A DNA stretch of 35,931 nucleotides from Rhodopseudomonas sp. B29 (GCF_000333455.1 NZ_BADD01000779.1:1-35931); one strand, 5' to 3'. Counted from the first letter of the stretch, positions 16,676 to 26,213 are shown. Numbers and translations: made by a program. Notes: generated from the letters alone by a model not told the origin.

Positions 16676-18361
16676 ATGAAATTATCCAATGTTAAAATCC
16701 TCTACAAAATTCTCGCGTGCTTCGCTCTGCTCAGTACGGTCGTTGCCGGAGGTATTTGGTATGCAGCGTCGAAAATGGACGAAATCGATCGCTCCTACGC
16801 ATCGATTCTCGAAAACGACGTGCAGGGAATGAAAGCGAATTTTCGCGCCAATGCCCGTCTCTACAACTTTGGACGGTTGAGTTGGCGAATGATCGCCGAG
16901 ACCGATCAGGCGGTGATGCAGCAACTGAGTCAGGAGATCGCGCAGAACCACAAGGAGTTCGGCGACTTCATCGCGCAAGCGAAGAAAAGCCTGCCGTCCT
17001 ATGCGTCGGAATTCGAGCAGATCGGCCGGATGTTCGACGACATGATGGCCAAGAAATATCCGCCGCTGGAGAAGGCGACGATGGCCAACAACAACGACGA
17101 CGCCATCAAGTTCGCCAGATCCATGGCGGCGGACAATCATGCTCTGCGAACCGCGCAAGCCGCGATCACGGCCAAGCTCGACAGGGAATTCATCGACAAG
17201 TCCCAGGCAGCGACCGCGAGCGTTGCCAGCACCGTCAAGCTGACGATCCTGATGGTCGGAGGTGGCTTCCTGGCGGTGCTGGCGATGGCCTTCGGCGTCA
17301 TCCAGTTCGGTGTCGCCCGGCCGATCGGTCGCCTTGTGTCCGACCTGCAGGCGATGGCGCGCGGCGAAGAGGTCAAGGTGGCCGGTACCGAGCGAGGCGA
17401 CGAGATCGGCCAGACGGCCAATGCCGTCAACGGCATCAAGCTGATGCTCGACGAGAAGGCCAAGCACGAGGCCGAGGAGAAGGTGCAGCAGGATCTGCGC
17501 ATGGCTGCGCAGCGCAAGCAGGACATGATCAAGCTTGCCGGCGATTTCGAAGCCGCGGTCGGTGAGGTGATCCGCGCGGTATCGTCTGCTTCTACCGAAC
17601 TGGAGGCTTCCGCCAAGACGCTCACCTCGAGCGCGCACCGTTCGCAGGAGGTGACGACGTCGGTCGCGGCTGCGTCCGAACAGGCTTCGGCGAATGTGCA
17701 GTCGGTGGCCTCGGCGACGGAAGAGATGGCGTCGTCCGTCAACGAGATCAGCCGTCAGGTCCAGGAATCGGCGCGCATCGCCAATGATGCGGTGACGCAG
17801 GCTCACAGCACCAACGAGCGCGTCGGTGAGCTCTCCGCCGCGGCTGCGCGCATCGGCGATGTGGTCGAACTGATTAACTCGATCGCCGGCCAGACAAATC
17901 TGCTGGCGCTCAATGCCACCATTGAAGCAGCGCGCGCCGGCGATGCCGGCCGTGGCTTCGCGGTCGTGGCCGCTGAGGTGAAAGCGCTGGCCGAGCAGAC
18001 CGCCAAGGCGACCGGCGAAATCAGCCAGCACATCACCGGCATCCAGAGCGCGACCGATCAGTCGGTGGTGGCGATCCGCGAGATCGGTGCGACCATCTCG
18101 CGGATGTCGGAGATTGCCTCCACCATCGCCTCGGCGGTGGAAGAGCAGGGCGCCGCGACGCAAGAGATTTCGCGCAACGTCCAGCAGGCGGCACAGGGCA
18201 CGCGGCAGGTGTCGTCCAGCGTTGTCGACGTCCAGCGCGGCGCCAGCGAAACCGGCTCGGCTTCGAGCCAGGTGTTGTCGGCGGCGCAGTCGCTCGCCAA
18301 CGACAGCAACCGGTTGCGCAGCGAGGTCGGCAAGTTCCTCCAGACCGTCCGCGCAGCGTGA
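16676..18361 (+). CDS. Methyl-accepting chemotaxis protein
   Basis: A 561-residue transmembrane chemoreceptor. Helix 1 is at about residues 8-28 ([19 protein letters not shown]), followed by a periplasmic sensor of about 155 residues that looks like an all-helical four-helix bundle. Helix 2 is at about 185-208, then a HAMP linker ([20 protein letters not shown]), then the signalling domain. The conserved hairpin tip [20 protein letters not shown], ending in [13 protein letters not shown], lies at about residues 398-432. There is no C-terminal CheR/CheB tethering pentapeptide. AGAGG lies 7 bases before the ATG at 16676. The ligand is unknown. It is divergent from an AraC-type regulator, which may or may not control it. 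Confidence 0.95.
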   Translation: MKLSNVKILYKILACFALLSTVVAGGIWYAASKMDEIDRSYASILENDVQGMKANFRANARLYNFGRLSWRMIAETDQAVMQQLSQEIAQNHKEFGDFIAQAKKSLPSYASEFEQIGRMFDDMMAKKYPPLEKATMANNNDDAIKFARSMAADNHALRTAQAAITAKLDREFIDKSQAATASVASTVKLTILMVGGGFLAVLAMAFGVIQFGVARPIGRLVSDLQAMARGEEVKVAGTERGDEIGQTANAVNGIKLMLDEKAKHEAEEKVQQDLRMAAQRKQDMIKLAGDFEAAVGEVIRAVSSASTELEASAKTLTSSAHRSQEVTTSVAAASEQASANVQSVASATEEMASSVNEISRQVQESARIANDAVTQAHSTNERVGELSAAAARIGDVVELINSIAGQTNLLALNATIEAARAGDAGRGFAVVAAEVKALAEQTAKATGEISQHITGIQSATDQSVVAIREIGATISRMSEIASTIASAVEEQGAATQEISRNVQQAAQGTRQVSSSVVDVQRGASETGSASSQVLSAAQSLANDSNRLRSEVGKFLQTVRAA

Positions 18362-18525
18362 GCGCGTGACGAGGGTGCGGACCGCCTCCCCAGCGGTCCC
18401 GCATCTCGGCAAGGCCGGATCGCCTGCCTGACCCCCGCCGAAACCGGTTGAACCCCGCTCGTGTTCTGACCGACTATGGCAAGGCGGCGCGATCCGGCCG
18501 CGCATCGTTTTGGGGACATGTTCGG

Positions 18526-20019
18526 ATGAGACCGCTGCGGCGGGCAATGGCGGCGATTACCGCTGTGACCACGCTTCTCATTGTTGTGCTGTCGCCTGAA
18601 GGCGCACTCGCCGCCAAGCGCACCGCGCTGGTGATCGGCAACAACGATTATCGCAACGTGCCGAAGCTGCAGAAGGCGGTGAACGACGCCCGCACGATGG
18701 CGGACGCGCTGCGCAAGCTCGGCTTTCAGGTGATGACGGCGGAGAACCAGACGCGCAGCGGCTTCAGCGAAAGCCTGCTGGCGTTCGACGCCACCATCGA
18801 GCCTGGCGACACCGCGTTCTTCTTCTACGCCGGCCACGGCTTCGAAATCGCCGGCCAGAACTTTTTGCTGCCGACTGATGTCCCGGCCGCCACCGAAGGC
18901 CAGGAAGAACTGGTGCGCGATTCCTCGATCATGGCCGATCGCATCGTCGAACGGGTGCAGAACCGCGGGGCGCGGACCGCCATCCTGGTTTTCGATGCCT
19001 GCCGCAACAATCCGTTCGAACGCCGCGGCGTTCGCGCATTGAATGGACGTGGCGGTCTGGCGCCGATGACCACGCTACCCGAGGGCGTGTTCTCGATCTT
19101 CTCCGCCGGGCCGCGGCAAACCGCGCTCGACCGGCTGTCGGAGAACGATCTCGATCCGAATTCCGTCTTCACCCGCATCTTCGCCAAGCAGTTGCTCGAT
19201 CCCGGCGAAAACCTGGTGCAGGTCGCGCAGCGGACGCGCCGCGCGGTGAGCGAGATGGCCGACACGGTCGGCCACAAACAGGTCCCGGTGTATTTCGACC
19301 AGATGGTCGACGACGTGTTTCTGAATGGCCCGCCGAAGCTCGATGCTGCGACGGCGCAGCCGCCGCAGAAGGTCGCGGCACTGCCGCCGGTGGCGCCGCT
19401 GAAGCCGCCGACCGCGGAGGCGCTGAACGCGCCGATCGCCAGCTTCTCGCGTCACAACGGCGGCTGGACGGTGTCGTTCTCGCTGCTCGACCCGGCGCTC
19501 GGCATTTCGTGGCGGATGGGCGAGGGCGCATTCCGCGAAACCGGCTTTCTCGACGCGCTCGACCCGCGCACCCGCAAGCGCATGCCCAATCCGTCGATCC
19601 AACTGCCGCCGGACGCGCCGGCCGGCACCATCGAAATCCGCTACGTCGACGCCCAGGGCGAGACCCAGGGGCCATTTCCAATTAAGTTCGAGCCGGAAGC
19701 AGCTCTGATCCGCGACCAGCGCAAGATCCTCGACATGACGGCCGGGAGCTGGCTGGCGTTCGGCGGCTACAACACGCCGCTGCTCTACTACACGCACCTG
19801 ATGTCGTATCGCTGTGCCATCCGCGAAGCCAAGATCGGCATCGACAGCGCGGTACCCGACAAGGTGTTGAAGCTGCCGGCGTGCGACATGCGCGACCCGG
19901 TCGCGATCCCGAGCGACGCGACGCCGTATTTGAAAATCCCCGGCAGCGTGAAGTCGGTATCGGTGGAGCTGACCTATCGCGACGGCAGCGTTTCGGAGAT
20001 CAAGACGTTTCGGAAGTAA
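18526..20019 (+). CDS. Exported caspase-like (ICE p20-type) peptidase
   Basis: A 497-residue protein with a signal peptide (MRPLRR, a hydrophobic core, then GALAAKR). A caspase-fold domain occupies residues of about 30-260, beginning KRTALVIGNNDYRNVPKL. The catalytic dyad is visible: His104 in FYAGHGFEIAG and Cys159 in FDACRNNPF. These metacaspase-like proteins are common in Rhizobiales. They cleave proteins or act in signalling or stress, but substrates are mostly unknown. A Pro/Ala linker (PPQKVAALPPVAPLKPP) leads to a C-terminal domain of about 210 residues that I do not recognise, rich in beta-strand-like sequence. A TTG at 18448 is in frame, but the signal peptide fits the ATG at 18526 (or 18547) better. 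Confidence 0.88.
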   Translation: MRPLRRAMAAITAVTTLLIVVLSPEGALAAKRTALVIGNNDYRNVPKLQKAVNDARTMADALRKLGFQVMTAENQTRSGFSESLLAFDATIEPGDTAFFFYAGHGFEIAGQNFLLPTDVPAATEGQEELVRDSSIMADRIVERVQNRGARTAILVFDACRNNPFERRGVRALNGRGGLAPMTTLPEGVFSIFSAGPRQTALDRLSENDLDPNSVFTRIFAKQLLDPGENLVQVAQRTRRAVSEMADTVGHKQVPVYFDQMVDDVFLNGPPKLDAATAQPPQKVAALPPVAPLKPPTAEALNAPIASFSRHNGGWTVSFSLLDPALGISWRMGEGAFRETGFLDALDPRTRKRMPNPSIQLPPDAPAGTIEIRYVDAQGETQGPFPIKFEPEAALIRDQRKILDMTAGSWLAFGGYNTPLLYYTHLMSYRCAIREAKIGIDSAVPDKVLKLPACDMRDPVAIPSDATPYLKIPGSVKSVSVELTYRDGSVSEIKTFRK

Positions 20020-20024
20020 TAGTC

Positions 20025-20111
20025 CGTAGGGCGGATAAGCGAAGCGCCATCCGCCGTCCTCTTCGTCGCGATGCCGTTGGCGGATGACGCCTTCGGCTTA
20101 TCCGCCCTACG
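20025..20111. repeat. Palindromic intergenic repeat, family C
   Basis: CGTAGGGCGGATAAGCGAAG at the left matches the inverted CTTCGGCTTATCCGCCCTACG at the right, with an inner pair CGCCATCCGCC/GGCGGATGACG. It sits between the caspase-like gene and the monooxygenase gene. This style of repeat is widespread in Bradyrhizobium-group genomes. Confidence 0.88.
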
Positions 20112-20216
20112 ATGCTGCGATCTTCGCCGTTGATCCTTCACCTCGCTGTGCGATCATGCGAACGCGGCGCCGTAGTCGGCGTTGTCAACGACAACAATCG
20201 ACGCCGGAGGCCTGCC

Positions 20217-21461
20217 ATGGACGCCACACCGCAACGCGATCCTGGTCGCCGCTCGCTGTCGACGACCTGCTGCATCGTCGGCGGCGGCCCTGCCGGGATG
20301 ATGCTCGGCGTGCTGCTCGGCCGCGCCGGCGTCGACACCATCGTTCTCGAAAAGCACGCCGACTTCCTGCGCGACTTCCGTGGCGACACCGTGCATCCCT
20401 CGACCATGCGGGTGCTGCACGAACTCGGCTGGCTCGACGCTTTCCTGCAACGGCCGCATCAGAAGCTCGTGCGGATCGGCGGCGATTTCGGCGGGCGCTA
20501 TCTGCACGTCGCCGATTTTTCAAAGCTCGACGTGCCGGCGAAGTTCATCGCCATGATGCCGCAATGGGATTTTCTCGATTTCCTCGCCGAGCAGGGCGCG
20601 CGCTATCCGTCGCTGAAACTGCTGCGCAAGACCGAAGCGGTCGATCTGATCGAGGACGGCGGTCGCGTCGCCGGCGTGGTGGCGAAGACGGCCGAGGGAT
20701 CGCTCGAGATCGAGGCTGATCTCGTCATCGGTTGCGATGGCCGGCATTCCATCACCCGCGCTCGCGCCGGCCTCGAAGTCGAAGACATCGGGGCGCCGAT
20801 CGATGTGCTGTGGTTTCGCATCGGCCGCTCCAAGCAGCAGATCGAGCCGGCATTCCTGCATGCGGTCGCCGGCGGTTTTCTCGTTACCATCGACCGTGGC
20901 GACTATTGGCAGTGCGCCTACATCATCGGCAAGGGCCAGACCGACGCTGTGAAGGCGCGGGGACTCGATGCGTTCCGCGCCGGCATCGTCGCAATCGTGC
21001 CGGCGCTCGCCGAGCACATAGCCGACGTCAAAAGCTGGGACGACGTCAAGCTGCTCACGGTCACCATCGACCGGCTGCGGCACTGGTCGCGGCCGGGCCT
21101 CTTGTGCATCGGTGACGCCGCGCATGCGATGTCGCCGGTCGGCGGCGTCGGCATCAATCTGGCGATCGCCGACGCGGTGGCGACGGCAAATGCGCTGGCG
21201 GAAAAGCTGCGGACGCGCGGCGTGACGGCGGCCGATCTCGACGCCGTGCAGGCGCGTCGGCTGCTGCCGGTGAAGATTATCCAGGGCGTGCAGGTCGCAG
21301 TGCAAAACCGCATCATCAATCCGGCGCTGCACGGCCAGATCGATCCGCCGGCGCTGCTGCGGCTGGTCGATGCGGTGCCGGCGCTCCAGCGCCTGCCGGC
21401 GATGCTGATCGGCCTAGGCGTGCGGGCGGAGCATGTGCGCTCGCCAATTACAACGCCGTAG
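20217..21461 (+). CDS. FAD-dependent aromatic-type monooxygenase
   Basis: A 414-residue flavoprotein of the PF01494 family (para-hydroxybenzoate hydroxylase-like). It has the FAD Rossmann motif GGGPAGMMLG, the DG motif VIGCDGRHSITR, and the GD motif CIGDAAHAMSPVGGVGINLA that binds the flavin ribityl chain. Such enzymes hydroxylate aromatic or polyketide-like substrates with NAD(P)H and oxygen; the substrate is unknown. GGAGG lies 6 bases before the ATG at 20217, which is preferred over the upstream frame to 20112, where part of the sequence is repeat DNA. The stop TAG at 21459-21461 lies inside a family D palindromic repeat, so the last codons come from repeat sequence. Confidence 0.9.
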   Translation: MDATPQRDPGRRSLSTTCCIVGGGPAGMMLGVLLGRAGVDTIVLEKHADFLRDFRGDTVHPSTMRVLHELGWLDAFLQRPHQKLVRIGGDFGGRYLHVADFSKLDVPAKFIAMMPQWDFLDFLAEQGARYPSLKLLRKTEAVDLIEDGGRVAGVVAKTAEGSLEIEADLVIGCDGRHSITRARAGLEVEDIGAPIDVLWFRIGRSKQQIEPAFLHAVAGGFLVTIDRGDYWQCAYIIGKGQTDAVKARGLDAFRAGIVAIVPALAEHIADVKSWDDVKLLTVTIDRLRHWSRPGLLCIGDAAHAMSPVGGVGINLAIADAVATANALAEKLRTRGVTAADLDAVQARRLLPVKIIQGVQVAVQNRIINPALHGQIDPPALLRLVDAVPALQRLPAMLIGLGVRAEHVRSPITTP

Positions 21462-21545
21462 GGTGGGCAAAGGCGCGTAGCGCCGTGCCCACGCGGCTTG
21501 CGCCGCTTCAAGCGTGGGCTTCGCTGCCGCTCAGCCCACCCTACG
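21457..21545. repeat. Palindromic intergenic repeat, family D
   Basis: CGTAGGGTGGGCAAAGGCG at the left and CGCTCAGCCCACCCTACG at the right, with the inner pair GTGCCCACGC/GCGTGGGC. It overlaps the stop codon of the monooxygenase gene and ends 12 bases before the stop of the convergent small membrane protein gene. Confidence 0.88.
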
Positions 21546-21557
21546 AGCCCGATCGGA

Positions 21558-21746
21558 TTACGACCGCCGCGAGATGAAGATCAGCAACACGCCGCCGAAC
21601 GCGGTTGCGGCGCCGTACCACATCCATTTCGACTGATTGATCATCAGGCTTTCGGCCGGCCACTGGATGATGCCGGCGCCCTGGGCGGCCCAGAGCAGGC
21701 CCATCAGGACCGAGATGATGCCGATGACGAGGAACAGTGTGCGCAT
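21558..21746 (-). CDS. Small two-helix membrane protein
   Basis: A 62-residue protein, MRTLFLVIGIISVLMGLLW at the first helix, then a short loop with QGAGIIQWPAES and INQSKWMWYG, then a second helix (AATAFGGVLLIF) and a basic end (SRRS). The arrangement, with a Trp-Pro loop and a terminal SRR, is that of a conserved family of short alphaproteobacterial membrane proteins of unknown function. The ATG at 21746 is chosen over a GTG at 21761 on the basis of the usual N-terminus; neither has a clear ribosome-binding site. Confidence 0.78.
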   Translation of the reverse strand: MRTLFLVIGIISVLMGLLWAAQGAGIIQWPAESLMINQSKWMWYGAATAFGGVLLIFISRRS

Positions 21747-21804
21747 AAGCCGATTACGCACGCTTTGGCCGCAGCTGGCAAGGGCGAGGGCGTCGGACCA
21801 AAGG

Positions 21805-22281
21805 CTAGCCGCCGCGAAGCGACAGGCTGATGCGGCTGACGACGCTGTCGAAGCGCCGCTTCTCGGTCGCCGGGTAGTTGATCAGCACGCAATGCATCGC
21901 GGCGCCACCGCGGTTGCAGCGATTGTACCAGATGCGGCCATTGCGGACGCTCGACACCGCGAAAAACCGCGGCGTGACGCGGCGATAGATGATGCCGGAG
22001 GGTGGATTGCGCGACGCCAGGAAGGTCGCCGGAGGGGCGCGGTTCGGGTTGGGGATCGACTGCACCGTCAGATCAGCACGGCCGTCGGCGGTGGTGAAGC
22101 GACGGCCGGAGCCTTCCTGCGCCGCACCGCCGTCCTCGCTGAAGATCGCGCGCGGAACATCTGCATGGGCGCCGCTGTCGGCAATCGTGTAGCGCTGCCA
22201 GTCGAGGGCGGGTTGGGCGTATGCGAGATTGGGGGCGGCCAGGGCGAGCGACCCGAACAGCGCGAGCGCAGCAAACCGCAT
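21805..22281 (-). CDS. Secreted protein of unknown function
   Basis: A 158-residue protein with a clear signal peptide (MRFAALALFGSLALAAPNLAYAQ, cleavage after AYA). AGGAGA lies 6 bases before the ATG. The mature part is about 136 residues with no transmembrane segment. It includes DVPRAIFSED, a beta-rich centre (GIIYRRVTPRFFAVSSVRNG) and two cysteines (NRCNRGG and MHCVLINYP) that could form a disulfide in the periplasm. The end (RRFDSVVSRISLSL) is typical of short alphaproteobacterial exported proteins. I do not recognise a function. It lies 58 bases upstream of the small membrane protein gene on the same strand and downstream of parE. Confidence 0.8.
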   Translation of the reverse strand: MRFAALALFGSLALAAPNLAYAQPALDWQRYTIADSGAHADVPRAIFSEDGGAAQEGSGRRFTTADGRADLTVQSIPNPNRAPPATFLASRNPPSGIIYRRVTPRFFAVSSVRNGRIWYNRCNRGGAAMHCVLINYPATEKRRFDSVVSRISLSLRGG

Positions 22282-22372
22282 ATCGTCTCTCCTGAGCCCG
22301 TGATCAGTCTGTGAACGCGGTCAGCGCGGCGAAGTTGCGGGAGAGCTGCTGAATGCAGTCTGAACGCCGTAA

Positions 22373-24424
22373 CTACACGTCCAGCATCTCGTCGCTGGCG
22401 AACTCCGCCTTGTCGCTGATGAAGGCGAAGCGCGCCTCGGCCTTGGTGCCCATCAGGCGCTCGACCGAGTCGGCGGTGCCTTCGCGGGCCTCGGGGAGCA
22501 GCACGACGCGCAGCATGGTGCGCTTGCTCGGGTCCATCGTGGTTTCCTTGAGCTGCGCAGGCATCATCTCGCCGAGGCCTTTGAAGCGGCCGACCTCGAC
22601 CTTGGCGTTGGCGTTGAATTCCTTCTTGAGCAGCTCTTCCTTGTGGGCGTCGTCGCGGGCGTAGACCGTCTTGGCGCCGTGGGTCAGGCGATACAGCGGC
22701 GGCACCGCCAGATAGAGGTGGCCGTCGTCGATCAGCTTCGGCATCTGCCGATAGAAGAAGGTGATCAGCAGCGAGGCGATGTGAGCGCCGTCGACGTCGG
22801 CGTCGGTCATGATGATGATGCGGCTGTAGCGCAGATCCTCTTCGCGATATTGCGCGCCGGTGCCGGCGCCGAGTGCCTGGATCAGGTCGGACAATTGGGC
22901 GTTGGCCACCACCTTGTCCTTGCCGGCCGAGGCGACGTTGAGGATCTTGCCGCGCAAGGGGAGAACCGCCTGGGTAGCGCGATCACGCGCCTGCTTGGCG
23001 CTGCCGCCGGCCGAGTCGCCTTCGACGATGAACAGCTCGGAGCCTTCGGCCGCGGTCGAGGTACAGTCGGCGAGCTTGCCGGGCAGCCGCAGCTTCTTGA
23101 CCGCGGTCTTGCGCGAGATTTCCTTTTCCTGGCGACGGCGCAGCCGCTCTTCGGCGCGCTCTATGACGAAGTCCAAGAGCTTGTTGGCCTGCACCGGGTT
23201 GCCGGACAGCCAGTGGTCGAACGGATCCTTGATGGCCTGTTCGACGATCTTCTGCGCTTCCGCAGTGGCGAGGCGGTCCTTGGTCTGGCCCTGGAATTCC
23301 GGTTCGCGCACGAACACGCTGAGCATCACCGCGGCGCCGACCATCACGTCTTCCGAGGTGATCGAGGCGCCGCGCTTGCCCTGGCCGACGCGCTCGGCGT
23401 GATCCTTGAGGCCGCGGAGCAGGGCGCTGCGCATGCCGGCTTCGTGGGTGCCGCCGTCCGGCGTCGGCACCGTGTTGGTGTAGGACGACATGAAGCCGTC
23501 GGCATCCGCGGTCCAGGCCACCGCCCATTCGCAGGCGCCGTGCGCGCCGTTGCGGCCGCTCTTGCCGGCAAAGATGTCGGGATGCACCAGCGTGTCGTTG
23601 TGGATCGCGGCGCCGAGGAAGTCCTTGAGGCCGCCCGGGAAGTGGAATTCATCCTCGGCCGGGACGTCTTCGATGCCCTTGAGCAGTTCGGGATCGCACT
23701 TCCAGCGGATCTTCACGCCGCCGAACAGATAGGCCTTCGACCGCGCCATCTTGAACAGGCGCTGCGGTTTGAACGCCGCCTTGGCGCCGAAGATGTCGGT
23801 ATCCGGCTTGAAGCGAACGCGGGTGCCGCGGCGGTTGGCGATCTTGCCGAGGCTCTCGAGCTTGCCCTTGGGGTGGCCGCGCTCGAACACCATGCGGAAC
23901 AGCTGCTGATTGCGCGCGACTTCCACTTCAAGACGCGACGACAACGCGTTGACGACGCTGACGCCGACGCCGTGCAGACCGCCCGAGGTCTCGTACACCT
24001 TGCTGTCGAATTTGCCGCCGGCGTGCAGCGTGCACATGATCACTTCGAGCGCCGACTTCTTCGGGAATTTCGGATGCGGATCAACGGGGATGCCGCGGCC
24101 GTTATCAGACACGGTGAGGAAGCCGTCGGCGCCGAGCTCGACCTCGATGAAGGTCGCATGGCCGGCCAGCGCCTCGTCCATCGAGTTGTCGATGACTTCC
24201 GCGAAGAGGTGATGCAGGGCCTTCTCGTCGGTGCCGCCGATATACATGCCGGGGCGACGCCGGACCGGTTCGAGCCCTTCCAGCACCTCGATGTCGGCAG
24301 CGGTATATCCATCTTCCGCGCCCGCCGGCTTGGACGCCGCCCGCGGCGCGCCGGCCTTCGGCGCGGCTCCGAACAGGTCGCCGGGCTGTTTGGATTTTGA
24401 GCTCGCCTTCAATGCTTTGGCCAT
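22373..24424 (-). CDS. parE: DNA topoisomerase IV subunit B
   Basis: A 683-residue type IIA topoisomerase ATPase subunit; with ParC it decatenates daughter chromosomes. The GHKL ATPase region shows EVIDNSMDEA, DNGRGIPVD and GGLHGVGVSVVNALS. The Toprim domain shows EGDSAGGSAKQ and IIMTDADVDGAHI. The length and the domain order, without the insertions seen in some GyrB proteins, and the N-terminal low-complexity extension (KALKASSKSKQPGDLFG) favour ParE over GyrB, though the two are close relatives. The ribosome-binding site is weak. The gene is divergent from a DedA-family gene across 340 bases. Confidence 0.93.
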   Translation of the reverse strand: MAKALKASSKSKQPGDLFGAAPKAGAPRAASKPAGAEDGYTAADIEVLEGLEPVRRRPGMYIGGTDEKALHHLFAEVIDNSMDEALAGHATFIEVELGADGFLTVSDNGRGIPVDPHPKFPKKSALEVIMCTLHAGGKFDSKVYETSGGLHGVGVSVVNALSSRLEVEVARNQQLFRMVFERGHPKGKLESLGKIANRRGTRVRFKPDTDIFGAKAAFKPQRLFKMARSKAYLFGGVKIRWKCDPELLKGIEDVPAEDEFHFPGGLKDFLGAAIHNDTLVHPDIFAGKSGRNGAHGACEWAVAWTADADGFMSSYTNTVPTPDGGTHEAGMRSALLRGLKDHAERVGQGKRGASITSEDVMVGAAVMLSVFVREPEFQGQTKDRLATAEAQKIVEQAIKDPFDHWLSGNPVQANKLLDFVIERAEERLRRRQEKEISRKTAVKKLRLPGKLADCTSTAAEGSELFIVEGDSAGGSAKQARDRATQAVLPLRGKILNVASAGKDKVVANAQLSDLIQALGAGTGAQYREEDLRYSRIIIMTDADVDGAHIASLLITFFYRQMPKLIDDGHLYLAVPPLYRLTHGAKTVYARDDAHKEELLKKEFNANAKVEVGRFKGLGEMMPAQLKETTMDPSKRTMLRVVLLPEAREGTADSVERLMGTKAEARFAFISDKAEFASDEMLDV

Positions 24425-24764
24425 GATCTTTGGAGTCGGTCCTTAAAGGGTTGCGGGCCAGGCAGACGCGCTGCCGGCGCAGCCGAAGCCGCGAATCGCT
24501 GTACTGCACTATGCCATGACGGGCGGCCGCTGTGCGGGAGGCGCGGAAGCGGCCGGGCTGCGCCCCGGTCGCCGCCATATAGACGCGCCACCCTCGGATG
24601 AGAAGCGCAGCACCGTGCCGCATTGCCGCCATGCCGGTCTGTTCCCACCTCTGGGGGACTTGCCGCAAGCGCGGTGCGAGGCGCGGTCTCGCCATGCTAT
24701 GCGACAGCAGCGTGACGCGGCCGGCCGTGGCGCGTGCCCCGGGACCGGTCGCTCAAGACGGAAT
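24425..24764. other. Divergent intergenic region between parE and the dedA-type gene
   Basis: A 340-base GC-rich stretch without a recognisable gene. It contains an inverted pair GGCGGCCG...CGGCCG around 24522-24560. Promoters for parE (minus) and the DedA-type gene (plus) must lie here, but I see no confident boxes. Confidence 0.45.
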
Positions 24765-25295
24765 ATGGAACAGCATTTTCATGCACTTGCCGAGTTCGTG
24801 CGCCTCCACCAAGGGTGGGCAGCGCCGATCGTGCTGGTCTTGGCATTCGGCGAGTCGCTGGCGTTCATCTCGCTTTTGGTCCCGGCGTGGGGCGCGCTGG
24901 TGGCGATCGGGGCGCTGATCGGCGTGTCGGGCATCAGCTTCTGGCCGGTGTGGCTCGCCGGCGGCATCGGCGCGGCGCTGGGTGACTGGCTCTCTTATTG
25001 GTTCGGCTACCGCTACAAGGAGCGCGTCGCAGCGATCTGGCCGCTGTCGAAGTTCCCCGGGCTGCTCGAGCGCGGCGAGGATTTCGTTCGCAAATGGGGC
25101 GTGCCGAGCATCTTCATCGGCCGCTTCTTCGGCCCTTTGCGCGCCTCGGTGCCGCTCGCGGCCGGCATCTTCGAGATGCCGTACTGGCAGTTCCAGATCG
25201 CCAACGTGGTGTCCGCCCTGGTGTGGTCGGCCGTGCTGCTGCTGTTCGGCGACGTCATCTCGCTGGCAGTGCGGGCGCTATGGGCGGCGCTGTGA
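24765..25295 (+). CDS. DedA-family membrane protein
   Basis: A 176-residue inner-membrane protein of the DedA/SNARE-associated family, with about five hydrophobic segments. The family signature is present as IFIGRFFGPLRASVPLAAG (the FxRFxPxxRxxxP pattern), along with an acidic residue in an early segment (AFGESLAFISLLVP). DedA proteins are linked to lipid-carrier flipping (undecaprenyl phosphate, phospholipids) and to proton-motive-force homeostasis. The protein is somewhat shorter than the usual 200-220 residues. The ATG at 24765 is preferred because upstream in-frame sequence to 24516 lacks protein-like character; its ribosome-binding site is weak (GACGGAA). Confidence 0.87.
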   Translation: MEQHFHALAEFVRLHQGWAAPIVLVLAFGESLAFISLLVPAWGALVAIGALIGVSGISFWPVWLAGGIGAALGDWLSYWFGYRYKERVAAIWPLSKFPGLLERGEDFVRKWGVPSIFIGRFFGPLRASVPLAAGIFEMPYWQFQIANVVSALVWSAVLLLFGDVISLAVRALWAAL

Positions 25296-25310
25296 CCCGC
25301 CCGGCGCCTT

Positions 25311-26213
25311 TCAATTCGCTGACAGGAACTGCCTGATCCTGGATCGCACCGCCTCCAGGTGCGTGAACAGCGCGACGTGCTCGCCGCCCTCGACCGCCAT
25401 CAGCTCGCCGCGGCGGGCCTGCTGCGCCACCCGCGCGGCGTGCGCGAACGGCACCACTTGATCGGCCGTGCCATGGATCGCCAGCAGCGGCGGCTGCAGC
25501 GCCGCGACGTCGATCACCGGCATGGCCTCGAAGGTCGACGTGTCGGCGAGCGTGCCTGGCAGCCGCTCGGCCATGCGGACGAAGACACTGGCCTGCAGCT
25601 CGGCCAACATCGGCCCGGCGATCGGATCGGCCAAGGTGCGGGCGCGCAGCTCCGGGTCGCGGATCGAGCGCTCCGCCGCCTTGGCCGGATCGGACAGCGC
25701 GCGCCGCCGCATCAGGCTGACCAGCCAGGGCAGGCGGGCGATCCAGCGCATCATCGGCAACCGTTGGCGCACCTGCGGCGGGATTGCCAGCGTCCCGGTG
25801 CAGCACGACACCAGCACCACAGCGCGGCAGCGCGCCGGGTGGCGCAGCGCAAAGTGCAGCGCCGACGGGCCACCGGCGGATACCGCGATGACCACCGCCG
25901 TCTCGATGCCGAGCTTATCGAGCAGCGCCGCGTAGAGATCGGCTTGTGCCTCGGGCGTGGTGCCGCTTTCCATCGGTGTGCCGAGATAACCCGGCCGCGA
26001 CAGTGCCAGCACCCGATAGGGCGATGCGTCGCCGAGTGCGGCGCGAGCCAATAGCAGGGTCTGGTCGCAGCCGCCCATGCCGCCGTGTAGCGCCAGTACG
26101 GCGGGACCGCGGCCGACGTCGATCAGTTCGACTGGCCCGCGCGCGGTTTGCATCAAGCCGGGAGTGAAGGGGGCGCGCGCCTCGGCGCCGCCCCGGATCA
26201 AGGGAGCAGACAT
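25311..26213 (-). CDS. Alpha/beta-fold hydrolase
   Basis: A 300-residue alpha/beta hydrolase. The oxyanion-hole segment is LALHGGMGGCDQ and the nucleophile elbow is VIAVSAGGPSAL, where the serine is flanked as xSxGG. The acid is probably the Asp of IHGTADQVVP and the histidine that of GGEHVALF. A variable cap region sits between LVSCCTGTLAIPP and MPVIDVAALQ. The substrate is unknown; esterases, lactonases and C-C bond hydrolases share this layout. AAGAGG lies 6 bases before the ATG at 26213. It starts 26 bases after the stop of the DUF2087 gene and is probably co-transcribed with it. No signal peptide is seen. Confidence 0.88.
   Translation of the reverse strand: MSAPLIRGGAEARAPFTPGLMQTARGPVELIDVGRGPAVLALHGGMGGCDQTLLLARAALGDASPYRVLALSRPGYLGTPMESGTTPEAQADLYAALLDKLGIETAVVIAVSAGGPSALHFALRHPARCRAVVLVSCCTGTLAIPPQVRQRLPMMRWIARLPWLVSLMRRRALSDPAKAAERSIRDPELRARTLADPIAGPMLAELQASVFVRMAERLPGTLADTSTFEAMPVIDVAALQPPLLAIHGTADQVVPFAHAARVAQQARRGELMAVEGGEHVALFTHLEAVRSRIRQFLSAN

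Noticed and set aside
16682-18547. A 621-codon minus-strand open frame opposite the chemoreceptor gene
   Set aside because: Low-complexity Arg/Gly/His/Leu product and full overlap with a well-supported receptor gene. Long antisense frames are expected at this base composition.
22643-24400. A 585-codon plus-strand open frame opposite parE
   Set aside because: No motif, and it lies entirely opposite the conserved ATPase and Toprim domains of ParE.
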